NCBI GenBank assembly: GCA_026389425.1
Contig: JAPLHW010000149.1
Coordinates: 1-34,729, forward strand
Direction: 5' to 3'
From: Coprothermobacterota bacterium
Lineage (GTDB): Bacteria > Caldisericota > JANLFM01
Length of the DNA stretch: 34,729 nucleotides
Below are positions 1 to 8,385 of this stretch, piece by piece (positions within the stretch are counted from its first letter, which is position 1; each line of letters starts with the position of its first letter). Under the pieces are notes generated by a model. It saw nothing but the letters and a program-made list of their open reading frames with translations. It made no database searches and had not been told where the DNA came from. A program made the position numbers and the translations under genes.

Positions 1-641
1 TGTCCCGTTTCAATGTCGATGAGCATCACCGGCCCCAGGGCATCCGCTACCTCGACAGCATCCATCCCCCCATCGATCCCTGCCCTGACCCACTCCAGGG
101 TGTTGAGGTGAAAGGTAGGCGAGAGCTTGACGATGATCGGCACCGAAACGGCTTGGCGAACGGCCTTGACAGTCTCGTAGAGCGGTTTGGGATCGTTGAT
201 CTCGGGGGGGGGAAGCTTCATCCCGGGGAATTGCGCCTCCAGATTCTCAGCCAGGTGCGGACAGTGGGTAGGCAGCTCGATGATGTCGGCACCGGCCGCG
301 ACCGCCTCCTGCGCCAACTGAGCCGTCTCCTCGGGAGTGGTCCCAGCCAGATTGGCGATCAGAGGGACGCCTGCCGCCTTGATCTTGGGGAATTCCTCCA
401 TGAACCATTGCTCGCTGGAGAGAACCGCTCCCATCATGCAATTGAGGAAGCCGTTGCGGATGGTGGCGTAACAAGGATGAGGGTCGGGGAGAGCCCAGCG
501 GGTGATGGTCTTGGTGGTGATAGCGGCCGGCCCGAAGCCCGCGATCTGGCAGATGGTGTCCCCATTTCGGCCGTGCTCTCCTGCTGAAACAAGCAGGGGG
601 TTCTTCAAGGTGAGACTCTTGAATTGAACTGACAAGTCCAT
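1..641 (-). CDS. Dihydroorotate dehydrogenase / PreA-like flavoprotein (truncated by left window edge)
   Basis: Reverse-strand reading from ATG at 641 is open to the window edge: MDLSVQFKSLTLKNPLLVSAGEHGRNGDTICQIAGFGPAAITTKTITRWALPDPHPCYATI...IIELPTHCPH...VSVPIIVKLSPTF...GGMDAVEVADALGP. AAGGAGG ribosome-binding site just upstream. Not listed in the ORF track. Confidence 0.85.
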   Translation of the reverse strand, partial: MDLSVQFKSLTLKNPLLVSAGEHGRNGDTICQIAGFGPAAITTKTITRWALPDPHPCYATIRNGFLNCMMGAVLSSEQWFMEEFPKIKAAGVPLIANLAGTTPEETAQLAQEAVAAGADIIELPTHCPHLAENLEAQFPGMKLPPPEINDPKPLYETVKAVRQAVSVPIIVKLSPTFHLNTLEWVRAGIDGGMDAVEVADALGPVMLIDIETG

Positions 642-969
642 GACGTGCCTCCTTCTCGAAAGAGGATTGCCTTTTTTCATTTCCACCTTATGTAAATCAT
701 TTGCAAAATACCCTTCCGTCAGGTGGATGTCAAGGTTATTATCCTCTTAAAAGCGATGAGTAGGGTGCTTCCCACAAAAGTTTTTTTCATCATCCAAATG
801 GATTGCACAGATTGACCATTTCACAACTTTGCCGATCTCCTATAATAGGGAAAACGCGAGCCAATTTTTCTACCGGAAAGGAGGTATGGCGAGAAGAAGG
901 ACACGCGTGAGAAGGATAGAGTAGCTTCGGCAAGTGTCAAAATTGGTCGAATCCCAAGGAGGAATACAT

Positions 970-2103
970 TTGAACTGGAAAAAAACGTTGGTTCTTCTGA
1001 TCTCCGGCATCCTGTTGCTCACTGCCGTAGGCTGTGCGCAGCCGAGCACCCCGACTCCGACTCCCACTCCCAGCCCGACACAGACATCATCGCCCTCCCC
1101 CTCACCGACACCTACCATACCGCCCACCCCCAGCAACGTGCGCCTGGGCGTCTTCATCCCTGGCCGCCTGGGAGATAGTCCGGATTACGACAAGCTGGCG
1201 GACACTGCCTTGCGCACGGCGATGCGCGATAAGCGCCTCACCGTCACTGTTTTCGAGGCCGGCTTCGACCAATCCAAGTGGACCGAACAACTGACCTCGA
1301 TGGCCGCCTCCGGCAACTACGATGTCATTTACACCTCCAACGAGTCGATGGGCCCGATGGTGGCTGCGGTGGCCAAGCAGATTCCCAATGTCAAGTTCAT
1401 CGTCAACGACTCCTGGGTGATGGGTAACGACCGCATCTACTGCTCTTTCACCAATAGGTACCAGCAGTCCTACCTCTACGGTTACATGATGGCTTTGGTC
1501 TCTACCAGCACGCTTCCCGGCGTCAACCCGGAGAAGAAGATCGGCTTCATCTACGGACAGCACTACACCACCATGGACGATCTGATCATCCCCGGCATCG
1601 AGGCCGGGGCGAAGGCCGTCGATCCGGCCTTCGAAGTGAAGACGGTGATGTTGGGCAACTGGTTTGACGCAACCAAGGCGGAATCCCTGACCAACGCGCT
1701 CATCGACGAGGGCGTCGATGTGATGGGGTCGGTCTGCGGCAGCGGTCTGGCCGGCGTCATCAACGCCTGCAAGACGAAGAACATATATATGGCGACCTAC
1801 GACTCGGCTAACTTCGACAAGGCTCCGGGAGTGATCGTCGGCTCGGTGGAGTCGCAGATCGGCGACATGGTGACCAATGACCTGGACGAGCTGTTGGCGG
1901 GAACCGTCAAATGGGGTATCTCGGAGGTCTTCGGTGCGGAGAGAGGCTACGTCTCCTCCCCGCTCAAAGCCCCGGCATGGATGGCCGTGCCGGAGTCGAC
2001 CCGGCTGCAGTACGAGGCTGAATACAACAAAGTGATCAGCGGCAGCAAAGCTTTACCAATCCCCCAGGCGGTCTTGGACAAGATCAACGCTGCGGCGAAT
2101 TAG
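970..2103 (+). CDS. BMP family (basic membrane protein / PnrA-like) substrate-binding lipoprotein, copy 1
   Basis: TTG start at 970 preceded by AAGGAGG (956-962); lipoprotein signal MNWKKTLVLLISGILLLTAVGCAQ, Pro/Thr/Ser linker, then the BMP fold (VRLGVFIPGRLGDSPDYDKLAD...YDVIYTSNE...IIPGIEAGAKAVDPAF). The track's 934 start (GTG) would add 12 residues before the signal peptide. Confidence 0.9.
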   Translation: MNWKKTLVLLISGILLLTAVGCAQPSTPTPTPTPSPTQTSSPSPSPTPTIPPTPSNVRLGVFIPGRLGDSPDYDKLADTALRTAMRDKRLTVTVFEAGFDQSKWTEQLTSMAASGNYDVIYTSNESMGPMVAAVAKQIPNVKFIVNDSWVMGNDRIYCSFTNRYQQSYLYGYMMALVSTSTLPGVNPEKKIGFIYGQHYTTMDDLIIPGIEAGAKAVDPAFEVKTVMLGNWFDATKAESLTNALIDEGVDVMGSVCGSGLAGVINACKTKNIYMATYDSANFDKAPGVIVGSVESQIGDMVTNDLDELLAGTVKWGISEVFGAERGYVSSPLKAPAWMAVPESTRLQYEAEYNKVISGSKALPIPQAVLDKINAAAN

Positions 2104-2138
2104 ATTACTGGAAGCAAACCTTTGTAGAATCGCCTCTT

Positions 2139-2172
2139 CGTTCGGCTTGGGCTTGTTGCCCCAAGCCGAACG
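2139..2172. terminator. 13-bp stem-loop downstream of BMP copy 1
   Basis: CGTTCGGCTTGGG - 8 nt loop - CCCAAGCCGAACG, perfect stem, followed by GGTTTCTGG (weak T tract). Confidence 0.55.
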
Positions 2173-2215
2173 GGTTTCTGGGGATGCGATGGCTGCAAGG
2201 ATACGAGGAGGGAAC

Positions 2216-3055
2216 ATGAGGACGAGTATCAACACATGGGTTTTTGGTTTCGATCACCCCATCGAGGACGCTGTGCGGCGCATTGCCGGGTATGGTTTTC
2301 AGGGTGTTGAGGTCCCCTTTCGCGATACAGAGATGAGGTGGACGGGATCTCAGAAGAAACATCTGCTGGAGTCGACCCGGGGATCCGGGTTGCAGGTGGC
2401 GACCCTGTTAGTGGCGTTGGGAATGCTTCCCCCGGAAAATGGGCGCAATCTATCCAGCAGCGATTCGACTCTCCGTCGTCAGGCCGTGGAGTTTTGTCTG
2501 CGAGGCCTTGACTTGGCCTGCGAGTTGGATGCTGACCGGGTCGTCCTCAACGTGGGTAAGCTGGAAGAGGGGCAGGGCGAGGAGGACGCTTGTGCTTTTG
2601 CCGTCGACTCGATTCGCTCCTTATTGGACCGGGCGCCGGAGGGGAGGTGGAAGGCAGTGCTGGAAAACTTCCCGGACCGCTGGATCGGACCTGCTGCGAA
2701 GATGCGGGCGTTGATCGAGAGGGTGGCGAGCCCGCGCTTTGGTGGTCTGCTGGACACAGGTCACCAGAACGTCCTGAAGGAGCCCTTCCGAGATGCGCTG
2801 CGTGAGGTTGGAGCCGCTCTATTCCATCTCCACTTGAACAACAATTCGGGTGATCAGGACTCGCATCACCCGCCGAGCGATGGAACTCTCTCCCGAATGG
2901 ACTTCCTTGACAATTTTCGGGCTCTTCGGCAGGCGGGATACGACGGCTGGTATTCCTTTGAGGTCTTCGGCGCTGATCGCGGGCGTGACCCTGACCTTGT
3001 CTGCCGCGACTGCACTGATTTGATCGCCTTCTTCAATCTGGAGGGAGGTCTCTAG
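2216..3055 (+). CDS. Sugar phosphate isomerase/epimerase (AP endonuclease family 2 TIM barrel)
   Basis: MRTSINTWVFGFDHPIEDAVRRIAGYGFQGVEVPFRDTE...LLDTGHQNV...LFHLHLNNNSGDQDSHHPPSDGT...YSFEVFG. ATG 2216 has a GAGGAGG-type RBS. Confidence 0.85.
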   Translation: MRTSINTWVFGFDHPIEDAVRRIAGYGFQGVEVPFRDTEMRWTGSQKKHLLESTRGSGLQVATLLVALGMLPPENGRNLSSSDSTLRRQAVEFCLRGLDLACELDADRVVLNVGKLEEGQGEEDACAFAVDSIRSLLDRAPEGRWKAVLENFPDRWIGPAAKMRALIERVASPRFGGLLDTGHQNVLKEPFRDALREVGAALFHLHLNNNSGDQDSHHPPSDGTLSRMDFLDNFRALRQAGYDGWYSFEVFGADRGRDPDLVCRDCTDLIAFFNLEGGL

Positions 3056-3062
3056 GAAAAAT

Positions 3063-3088
3063 GAACGGGCTGCTGATGCAGCCCGTTC
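3063..3088. terminator. Bidirectional stem-loop between convergent genes
   Basis: GAACGGGCTGC-TGAT-GCAGCCCGTTC, perfect 11-bp stem in the gap between the + gene ending 3055 and the - gene ending 3142. Confidence 0.6.
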
Positions 3089-3141
3089 GGTGGGATGGCA
3101 AGGATGCCGTCTCTAGGAAGGACGGTGTTTGGCCAACCAGA

Positions 3142-3921
3142 TTAATCTCCGATGGTGCGATCCTGCGCTACCTTGCCAATCGCCGTGCGAGCTGCCCCAG
3201 TCAGGAAAAAGGAATCGGTCCCTAGGGCAAGAAACTGGAAACCTTCCTGGATGCGCCGGTTGCATTCTTCCGGTGTGGCTACATGGAACCCGGCTGGGAC
3301 TCCGTACTTCTTCCCGGCGGCGATAATTGTGGCTACCGCCTCCTGGTAGCGAGGGTCGGGATTCTCTCCGAGTACCACGGGGACACCCATCGAAGCCGCC
3401 AGGTCGCCGGGACCGATGAAGTAAGCGTCGATCCCTTCGACGGAGAGGATCTCATCGATGTGGTGGACCGCCTCAATGTGCTCGATCTGTACGATCACCA
3501 GGATTTCCTCATTGGCATGCGCTTTGTAGTCTTTTCCGGCATAGAGATCAACGCGGCCATAGCCGGAGCTGCGGTTGCCAAGTGGCGGATAACGGCAGGC
3601 CTGAACCACCTGAAGCGCTTCCTGGCGGCTGTTAACCATTGGGACAACGATCCCGTAGGCCCCCGCATCGAGCGTTCGCTTGATCAGAGCCGGGTCATTC
3701 CAGGCCACGCGGGCCATCGGCACGGCATCTGTGGCGCAGATCGAGACGAAGCAGGACTGCAGCGTCTCCATGTCGATCGGGCTGTGTTCGGCGTCAACTA
3801 CCAGGAAATCGAAACCAAGGTGGCCCATGGTCTCAGCGCAAATCGGGCTGCAAAGCGAGAGCCAACTGCCAACAGCCGCTTTCTTCTCGCGGAAGAGCTG
3901 TTTCACTTTATTGGGTTTCAT
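3142..3921 (-). CDS. HpcH/HpaI aldolase/citrate lyase family protein
   Basis: MKPNKVKQLFREKKAAVGSWLSLCSPICAETMGHLGFDFLVVDAEHSPIDMETLQ...GAYGIVVPMVNSRQEA...CRYPPLGNRSSGYGR...YFIGPGDLAASMG; typical of 2-keto-3-deoxy acid aldolases. Confidence 0.92.
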   Translation of the reverse strand: MKPNKVKQLFREKKAAVGSWLSLCSPICAETMGHLGFDFLVVDAEHSPIDMETLQSCFVSICATDAVPMARVAWNDPALIKRTLDAGAYGIVVPMVNSRQEALQVVQACRYPPLGNRSSGYGRVDLYAGKDYKAHANEEILVIVQIEHIEAVHHIDEILSVEGIDAYFIGPGDLAASMGVPVVLGENPDPRYQEAVATIIAAGKKYGVPAGFHVATPEECNRRIQEGFQFLALGTDSFFLTGAARTAIGKVAQDRTIGD

Positions 3922-3939
3922 CGCGGATTCCTTTCCAAT

Positions 3940-5010
3940 TTACAGGTCGTACGGGACGCCGAGCTGCTGACCGATCTCCCGCAGGCTGGCGCTCACTTTC
4001 TCGTGCAATGGGATCCCTTCCGTCCTCCGGGCGCGTTCAGTAGCGGCTTCCATCTCGCCGGCCAGGAAGATGTTGGCCACGCCTTCCACCTTCGGCAGCG
4101 CGTGATAGGCTTGAATCAGTTCATCCATCTTGGCTTTGAAGGTATCCACCGGGAGGAATCCATCAATGCGGATGGCGCCGAAGAAATGGTCACACTTGTT
4201 CCCAGCGGCTCCAGGCTCGACCGTTTGCAGTAAACCGGCCACGGAACCAGAAAGGATGTTGCAAAGGATCTCCACCGCCACAGCCAGGGCGAATCCCTTA
4301 TAGACACCCAACTCCGGCGTCCCGCCGAGAGGGAGGAGGCCACCGCCGCCGGCGAAGACAGCTCTGGGATCGGTTGTAATCCCTCCCTGGTTGTCGACTG
4401 CCCAACCGGCTGGCAAGGGAAGGCCCTTGCGCATTGCCTCCGATACCTTGCCTCCAGCTACGACTGAGGTTGCCATGTCGAGGACGAAGGCGGATTCCAC
4501 GCCTGCCGGGACGGCTAGGCTGATGGGATTGGTCCCCACGCCGCGGGCTTTGCTCCCGGGCGGGAAGACGATCGGTCCAGTGGAAGACATCGCCAGCCCG
4601 ATCATATCGTGAGGTAGGGCCATCATCGCGTAGTAGGCGGAAGCACCGAAGTGGGTGCTGTTACGAACTGCCACCAGGCCCACACCGACTTTCCCGGCAC
4701 GCTCGATGGCTTCGGACATAGCGCGATGCCCGACGACGAAACCGATTCCATTATCGCCGTCGATGATCGCTGTGGCGGGAGCCTGGCTAGAAATCGTGAT
4801 GTTGGGATGGATGTTGATGAATCCTTTTTGGATGCGTTGCACGTAGAATTGAGCGAGATGCGCGACACCGTGAGACTCCACGCCTCTCAGGTCGGCAGAG
4901 ACGATTGCATCGGCGGCAATGGCGGCATCCTGGGGGGTGACCCCCAATTTTTCCAGGATGCGGGTGGTAAAACCAATCAGTTGGCCTGAATCAACTCTTT
5001 CTTGCTCCAT
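3940..5010 (-). CDS. Ldh family oxidoreductase (malate/L-lactate/ureidoglycolate dehydrogenase-like)
   Basis: MEQERVDSGQLIGFTTRILEKLGVTPQDAAIAADAIVSADLRGVESHGVAHLAQFYVQRIQKG...GHRAMSEAIERAGKVGVGLVAVRNSTHFGASAYYAMMA. Start moved to ATG at 5010 (AAAGGA upstream) rather than 5052. Confidence 0.9.
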   Translation of the reverse strand: MEQERVDSGQLIGFTTRILEKLGVTPQDAAIAADAIVSADLRGVESHGVAHLAQFYVQRIQKGFINIHPNITISSQAPATAIIDGDNGIGFVVGHRAMSEAIERAGKVGVGLVAVRNSTHFGASAYYAMMALPHDMIGLAMSSTGPIVFPPGSKARGVGTNPISLAVPAGVESAFVLDMATSVVAGGKVSEAMRKGLPLPAGWAVDNQGGITTDPRAVFAGGGGLLPLGGTPELGVYKGFALAVAVEILCNILSGSVAGLLQTVEPGAAGNKCDHFFGAIRIDGFLPVDTFKAKMDELIQAYHALPKVEGVANIFLAGEMEAATERARRTEGIPLHEKVSASLREIGQQLGVPYDL

Positions 5011-5293
5011 GATCCTATCCTTTCTATTGCTTGTCCCTAGAACTTGCGTCAAAGTCTTGCTGAGATTGGTTTCCTCGTGTACTCTTGATTGCTTCGCGCG
5101 CGAGGGTTAGAAGGGAGCCGCAAGACGGCCGCTGGATTGGATGGTCACTGGAAATAGTGGAGGTGCAAGATACGGCGTGAACACAAGCCGAGATCTCGAG
5201 GTGAGACGCCCTGCCCTTTTGCGAAGACTTAGGGTGGATCTCGAGATTCTACCTTTCCGGTGCCAAGCCATAGGGCCGCACTTTCCCTTTCTA

Positions 5294-5323
5294 TTGACAA
5301 AAGTCAATTTCTCTCAGCATAAT
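5294..5323 (+). promoter_or_regulatory. Sigma70-type promoter with overlapping palindromic operator
   Basis: TTGACA (5294-5299) - 18 bp - CATAAT (5318-5323). The -35 lies in the perfect inverted repeat ATTGAC-AAAA-GTCAAT (5293-5308). Confidence 0.55.
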
Positions 5324-5503
5324 TTGGATGTGGAATCATGTCAATGAAGTCCATTTTCGATAGGGCACAGGCGTTTTATGAAAAGCCGTTTCCAAAGAGA
5401 AGCAGATCCTCCCTGCCGAAGGAGGTGAAGAGGCGCGGGATCGTTTGGACCTCGAAGGTACCCCGTCAGAGAAGGTTGATTTAGCAAACTAGGAGGCATT
5501 CGT

Positions 5504-6643
5504 ATGAAATTAAGCAGAGCAATTGTAGTTCTCATAACGGTGGCCGTATTGTTTTCGGCTATCGGTTGCGCCAGCAGCACGCCTACTCCAACACTTACAC
5601 CAACACCCACTTCAACTCCCAGCCCGACCCCCTCCCCGACCGCGACGACTCCCCCTCCACCAACCAGCATACGCCTTGGGGTTTTTATCCCTGGCCGTCT
5701 GGGGGATAGCCCTCCCTATGATGCGCTGGCCAACGGTGCGCAGAAAGCCGCCCTGCGTGACAAGCGCTTGACGGTGGAGGTTTTCGAGGCCGGCTTCGAT
5801 CAGTCCAAGTGGCAGGAACAGCTCACATCTTTCGCTGCTTCCGGTAAATATGACGTGATCTATGCTTCCAACGAAGCTCTCGGCCCGCTGGTGGTCAAAA
5901 CAGCCGCGACTGTGCCGAACGTGAAATTCCTGGTTAACGATTCCTATGTGACCGGCAACGACCGCATTTTCACCGCATTCTTCAACAAGTATCAGCAAGG
6001 TTACCTCTACGGTTACATGATGGCCCTCGTCTCCACCAGCACGCTGCCCGGCGCCAACCCGGACAAGAAGCTCGGCCTTATCTACGGCCAGCATTACACG
6101 ATGATGGATGACCTGATTATCCCCGGCATCGAGGCCGGTGCGAAGGCCGTCGACCCAGCCTTTGAGTTGAAGACGGCGATGCTGGGCAACTGGTACGACG
6201 CCAAGAAGGCTGAATCCCTGGCGAGCAGCCTGATCGATGAAGGCGTCGACTGTCTTGGCGCCATCGCCGGAAGCGGCAATGCCGGCGTCGTCAACGCAGC
6301 CAAAACCCGCGGGGTTTACATGGTTTGGTTCGATGTGGCCGGCTTCGACAAGGCGCCCGGGACCGTCATCGGCACCGTCGGAAGTTCCAACGAAGACCTG
6401 GTGACCCTCGAGTTGAAGAACCTGCTGGATGGGACTATCACCTGGGGCAAACCGCTCATTGTCGGCGCGGAGCAAGGATACATTTCCGTCCCGCTCCTTG
6501 CGCCCGGCTATGTCAACTACATGCCAGCCGACGCACAGAAGAAGTTCGCAGAAGTGTACAACAAAGTCGTCTCTGGCACATTACCTCTCCCCGTTCCGCA
6601 GGCCATCCTGGATAAGCTCGACAAGGCCGCCAAAGGGAGCTAG
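5504..6643 (+). CDS. BMP family substrate-binding lipoprotein, copy 2
   Basis: MKLSRAIVVLITVAVLFSAIGCASSTPTPTLTPTPTSTPSP...SIRLGVFIPGRLGDSPPYDALAN...; AGGAGG RBS; close paralogue of the 970-2103 product. Confidence 0.92.
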   Translation: MKLSRAIVVLITVAVLFSAIGCASSTPTPTLTPTPTSTPSPTPSPTATTPPPPTSIRLGVFIPGRLGDSPPYDALANGAQKAALRDKRLTVEVFEAGFDQSKWQEQLTSFAASGKYDVIYASNEALGPLVVKTAATVPNVKFLVNDSYVTGNDRIFTAFFNKYQQGYLYGYMMALVSTSTLPGANPDKKLGLIYGQHYTMMDDLIIPGIEAGAKAVDPAFELKTAMLGNWYDAKKAESLASSLIDEGVDCLGAIAGSGNAGVVNAAKTRGVYMVWFDVAGFDKAPGTVIGTVGSSNEDLVTLELKNLLDGTITWGKPLIVGAEQGYISVPLLAPGYVNYMPADAQKKFAEVYNKVVSGTLPLPVPQAILDKLDKAAKGS

Positions 6644-6705
6644 GGCTTACACGGAGCCCGTCTTTGGAGCAGACAGCCTGCGGCAGCATGTCCTGATACG
6701 AGATA

Positions 6706-6741
6706 AAATGGCCTGGTCGGGAGAACCCGACCAGGCCATTT
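6706..6741 (+). terminator. Strong intercistronic stem-loop between receptor and ABC ATPase
   Basis: AAATGGCCTGGTCGGG-AGAA-CCCGACCAGGCCATTT, perfect 16-bp stem with a 4-nt loop, ending in TTT. Confidence 0.7.
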
Positions 6742-6781
6742 CTACCAACGACAAAGCGAAACCGCTGCAAAGAAGGAACCG

Positions 6782-8380
6782 ATGGAATCGACGACACAGG
6801 CAGACAAAACTTCTATCCCGAATATCCTAGTGGAGATGCTCGGGATCTCCAAGGTCTACCCGGACAACAATGTCACTGCGAACAGCAATGTGCACTTCAA
6901 CTTGCAGAGGGGGGAGATCCACGCCCTGGTGGGGGAGAACGGCGCCGGTAAGACGACGCTGATGAAGATCCTCTGCGGCCTGGAACGAGCCGACCAGGGT
7001 ACTATCAAGGTCGGTGGCCGGCCTGTGCACATCCGCTCTGCCCGCGACGCCGACCGGCTAGGGATCGGCATGGTTCACCAGCGCTTCTGCCTGGTGGAAA
7101 ATTTCTCGGTAGCAGACAACATCGTGCTCGGTAAAGAACCCCTGCGAGGAGGGATTTTCTACGATCGAGCGAAGGCCAAGCAAACGGTCAAAGTGCTTTC
7201 CGAGGACTACGGCTTCGAGATGGACCCCAACGCCCTGGTAGGGACCCTTACCGTCGGCCAGAAGCAGCGGGTGGAGATCCTGAAGGTGTTGTATCGGGGT
7301 TCCACCATCCTTGTCCTGGATGAACCCACATCGCTCCTGACCGAACAGGAGATCAAGGTTTTTTTCCGGGTCCTGCGCCAGTTGAAAACGATGGGGTACA
7401 CCATCGTCATCATCACCCACAAGCTGGAAGAGGTCGGCCAGATCTCCGATCGCGTCACCGTTATGCGTGAGGGCCAAGTGGTGGACAGCCGGCCTTCCGC
7501 CAACCTGGACAAGGCCACCTTGGCCCGCCTAATGGTGGGCAAGGAAGTGTTGCTGCAGGTGGAAAAGCCGGCCAAAAACCCAGGCCTTCCCGTGCTCGAA
7601 ATCCGCGACCTGAGCCTGATCGATCCTACCTGCCCACGCCCTCTGCTGGCCGGGATCAACCTGCGGGTGAGGGCAGGAGAGGTGTTGGGTATTGCCGGGG
7701 TGGCTGGGAACGGACTCGGCGAGCTGGAAGATGTTCTCACAGGGATGAACAGTCGTGGCCGCCCTAGCGGGCAGGTGTTGATCGAGGGCTTGGAGGTCCT
7801 CGGACACTCTCCCGCCCGCCTACGGCGGATGGGCCTCGCCTATGTGCCGGCTGACCGCCTGCAACGCGGCAGCAGCTTGGCGCTGTCTCTTTCTGACAAC
7901 CTGATTGTGGTCAATCACCACGTTTTCCTCCGCTTCGGGATCTTGCGAAACCATTCTATCTCCAAGTTCTCCAACGATCTGATTCAGCGCTTCGGCATCA
8001 AGGGGAATATGAGCGCTCCGATCGGCACCCTCTCCGGTGGAAACATCCAGAAGGCGGTGCTTTCACGCGAGCTCTCCCGTCGACCCAAGTTGCTGATCAT
8101 CTCCGAACCGACCTGGGGCCTGGACGTCGCTTGTTCCGAGTTCGTCTATCAGGAGATCATAGAGATGCGCGGCGAAGAGACGGCTATCCTCTTGATTTCC
8201 TCCAACCTGGACGAAGTGTTGGCCCTCTCCGATCAAGTAGCGGTGATGTACAAGGGAGAGGTAGTTGCCCTCTTTCCGAACGTGGGCTTGGACCGCGAGT
8301 CCTTGGGCGGCTACATGCTGGGCTTGCACCGGCAGGAGGTCAAGGAGAAGAGCGGCTGCTGGGAAGAGAGAGCCCACTGA
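6782..8380 (+). CDS. ABC transporter ATP-binding protein, nucleoside/sugar type (two ABC domains)
   Basis: Walker A GENGAGKTTL, VLDEPTSLL, second domain GVAGNGLGELEDVL...LSGGNIQKAVLSRELSRRPKLLIISEPTWGLDV. Confidence 0.95.
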   Translation: MESTTQADKTSIPNILVEMLGISKVYPDNNVTANSNVHFNLQRGEIHALVGENGAGKTTLMKILCGLERADQGTIKVGGRPVHIRSARDADRLGIGMVHQRFCLVENFSVADNIVLGKEPLRGGIFYDRAKAKQTVKVLSEDYGFEMDPNALVGTLTVGQKQRVEILKVLYRGSTILVLDEPTSLLTEQEIKVFFRVLRQLKTMGYTIVIITHKLEEVGQISDRVTVMREGQVVDSRPSANLDKATLARLMVGKEVLLQVEKPAKNPGLPVLEIRDLSLIDPTCPRPLLAGINLRVRAGEVLGIAGVAGNGLGELEDVLTGMNSRGRPSGQVLIEGLEVLGHSPARLRRMGLAYVPADRLQRGSSLALSLSDNLIVVNHHVFLRFGILRNHSISKFSNDLIQRFGIKGNMSAPIGTLSGGNIQKAVLSRELSRRPKLLIISEPTWGLDVACSEFVYQEIIEMRGEETAILLISSNLDEVLALSDQVAVMYKGEVVALFPNVGLDRESLGGYMLGLHRQEVKEKSGCWEERAH

Positions 8381-8385
8381 TAGCC

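Noticed and set aside
820-846. Possible promoter TTCACA-N15-TATAAT before BMP copy 1.
   Set aside because: The -10 is a perfect match but the spacer is short and the -35 weak; not strong enough to list as a feature.
3283-4233. 316-aa + strand ORF opposite the HpcH aldolase and Ldh genes.
   Set aside because: Antisense shadow of two well-supported - strand genes; no recognisable domain.
5612-6475. 287-aa - strand ORF opposite BMP copy 2.
   Set aside because: Shadow ORF; a similar partial shadow exists opposite BMP copy 1, as expected from the duplicated + strand genes.
8131-8385. N-terminal extension of the permease ORF (MFRVRLSGDHRDARRRDGYPLDF...).
   Set aside because: It is an out-of-frame reading of the ATPase C-terminus; membrane protein sequence starts near 8386.
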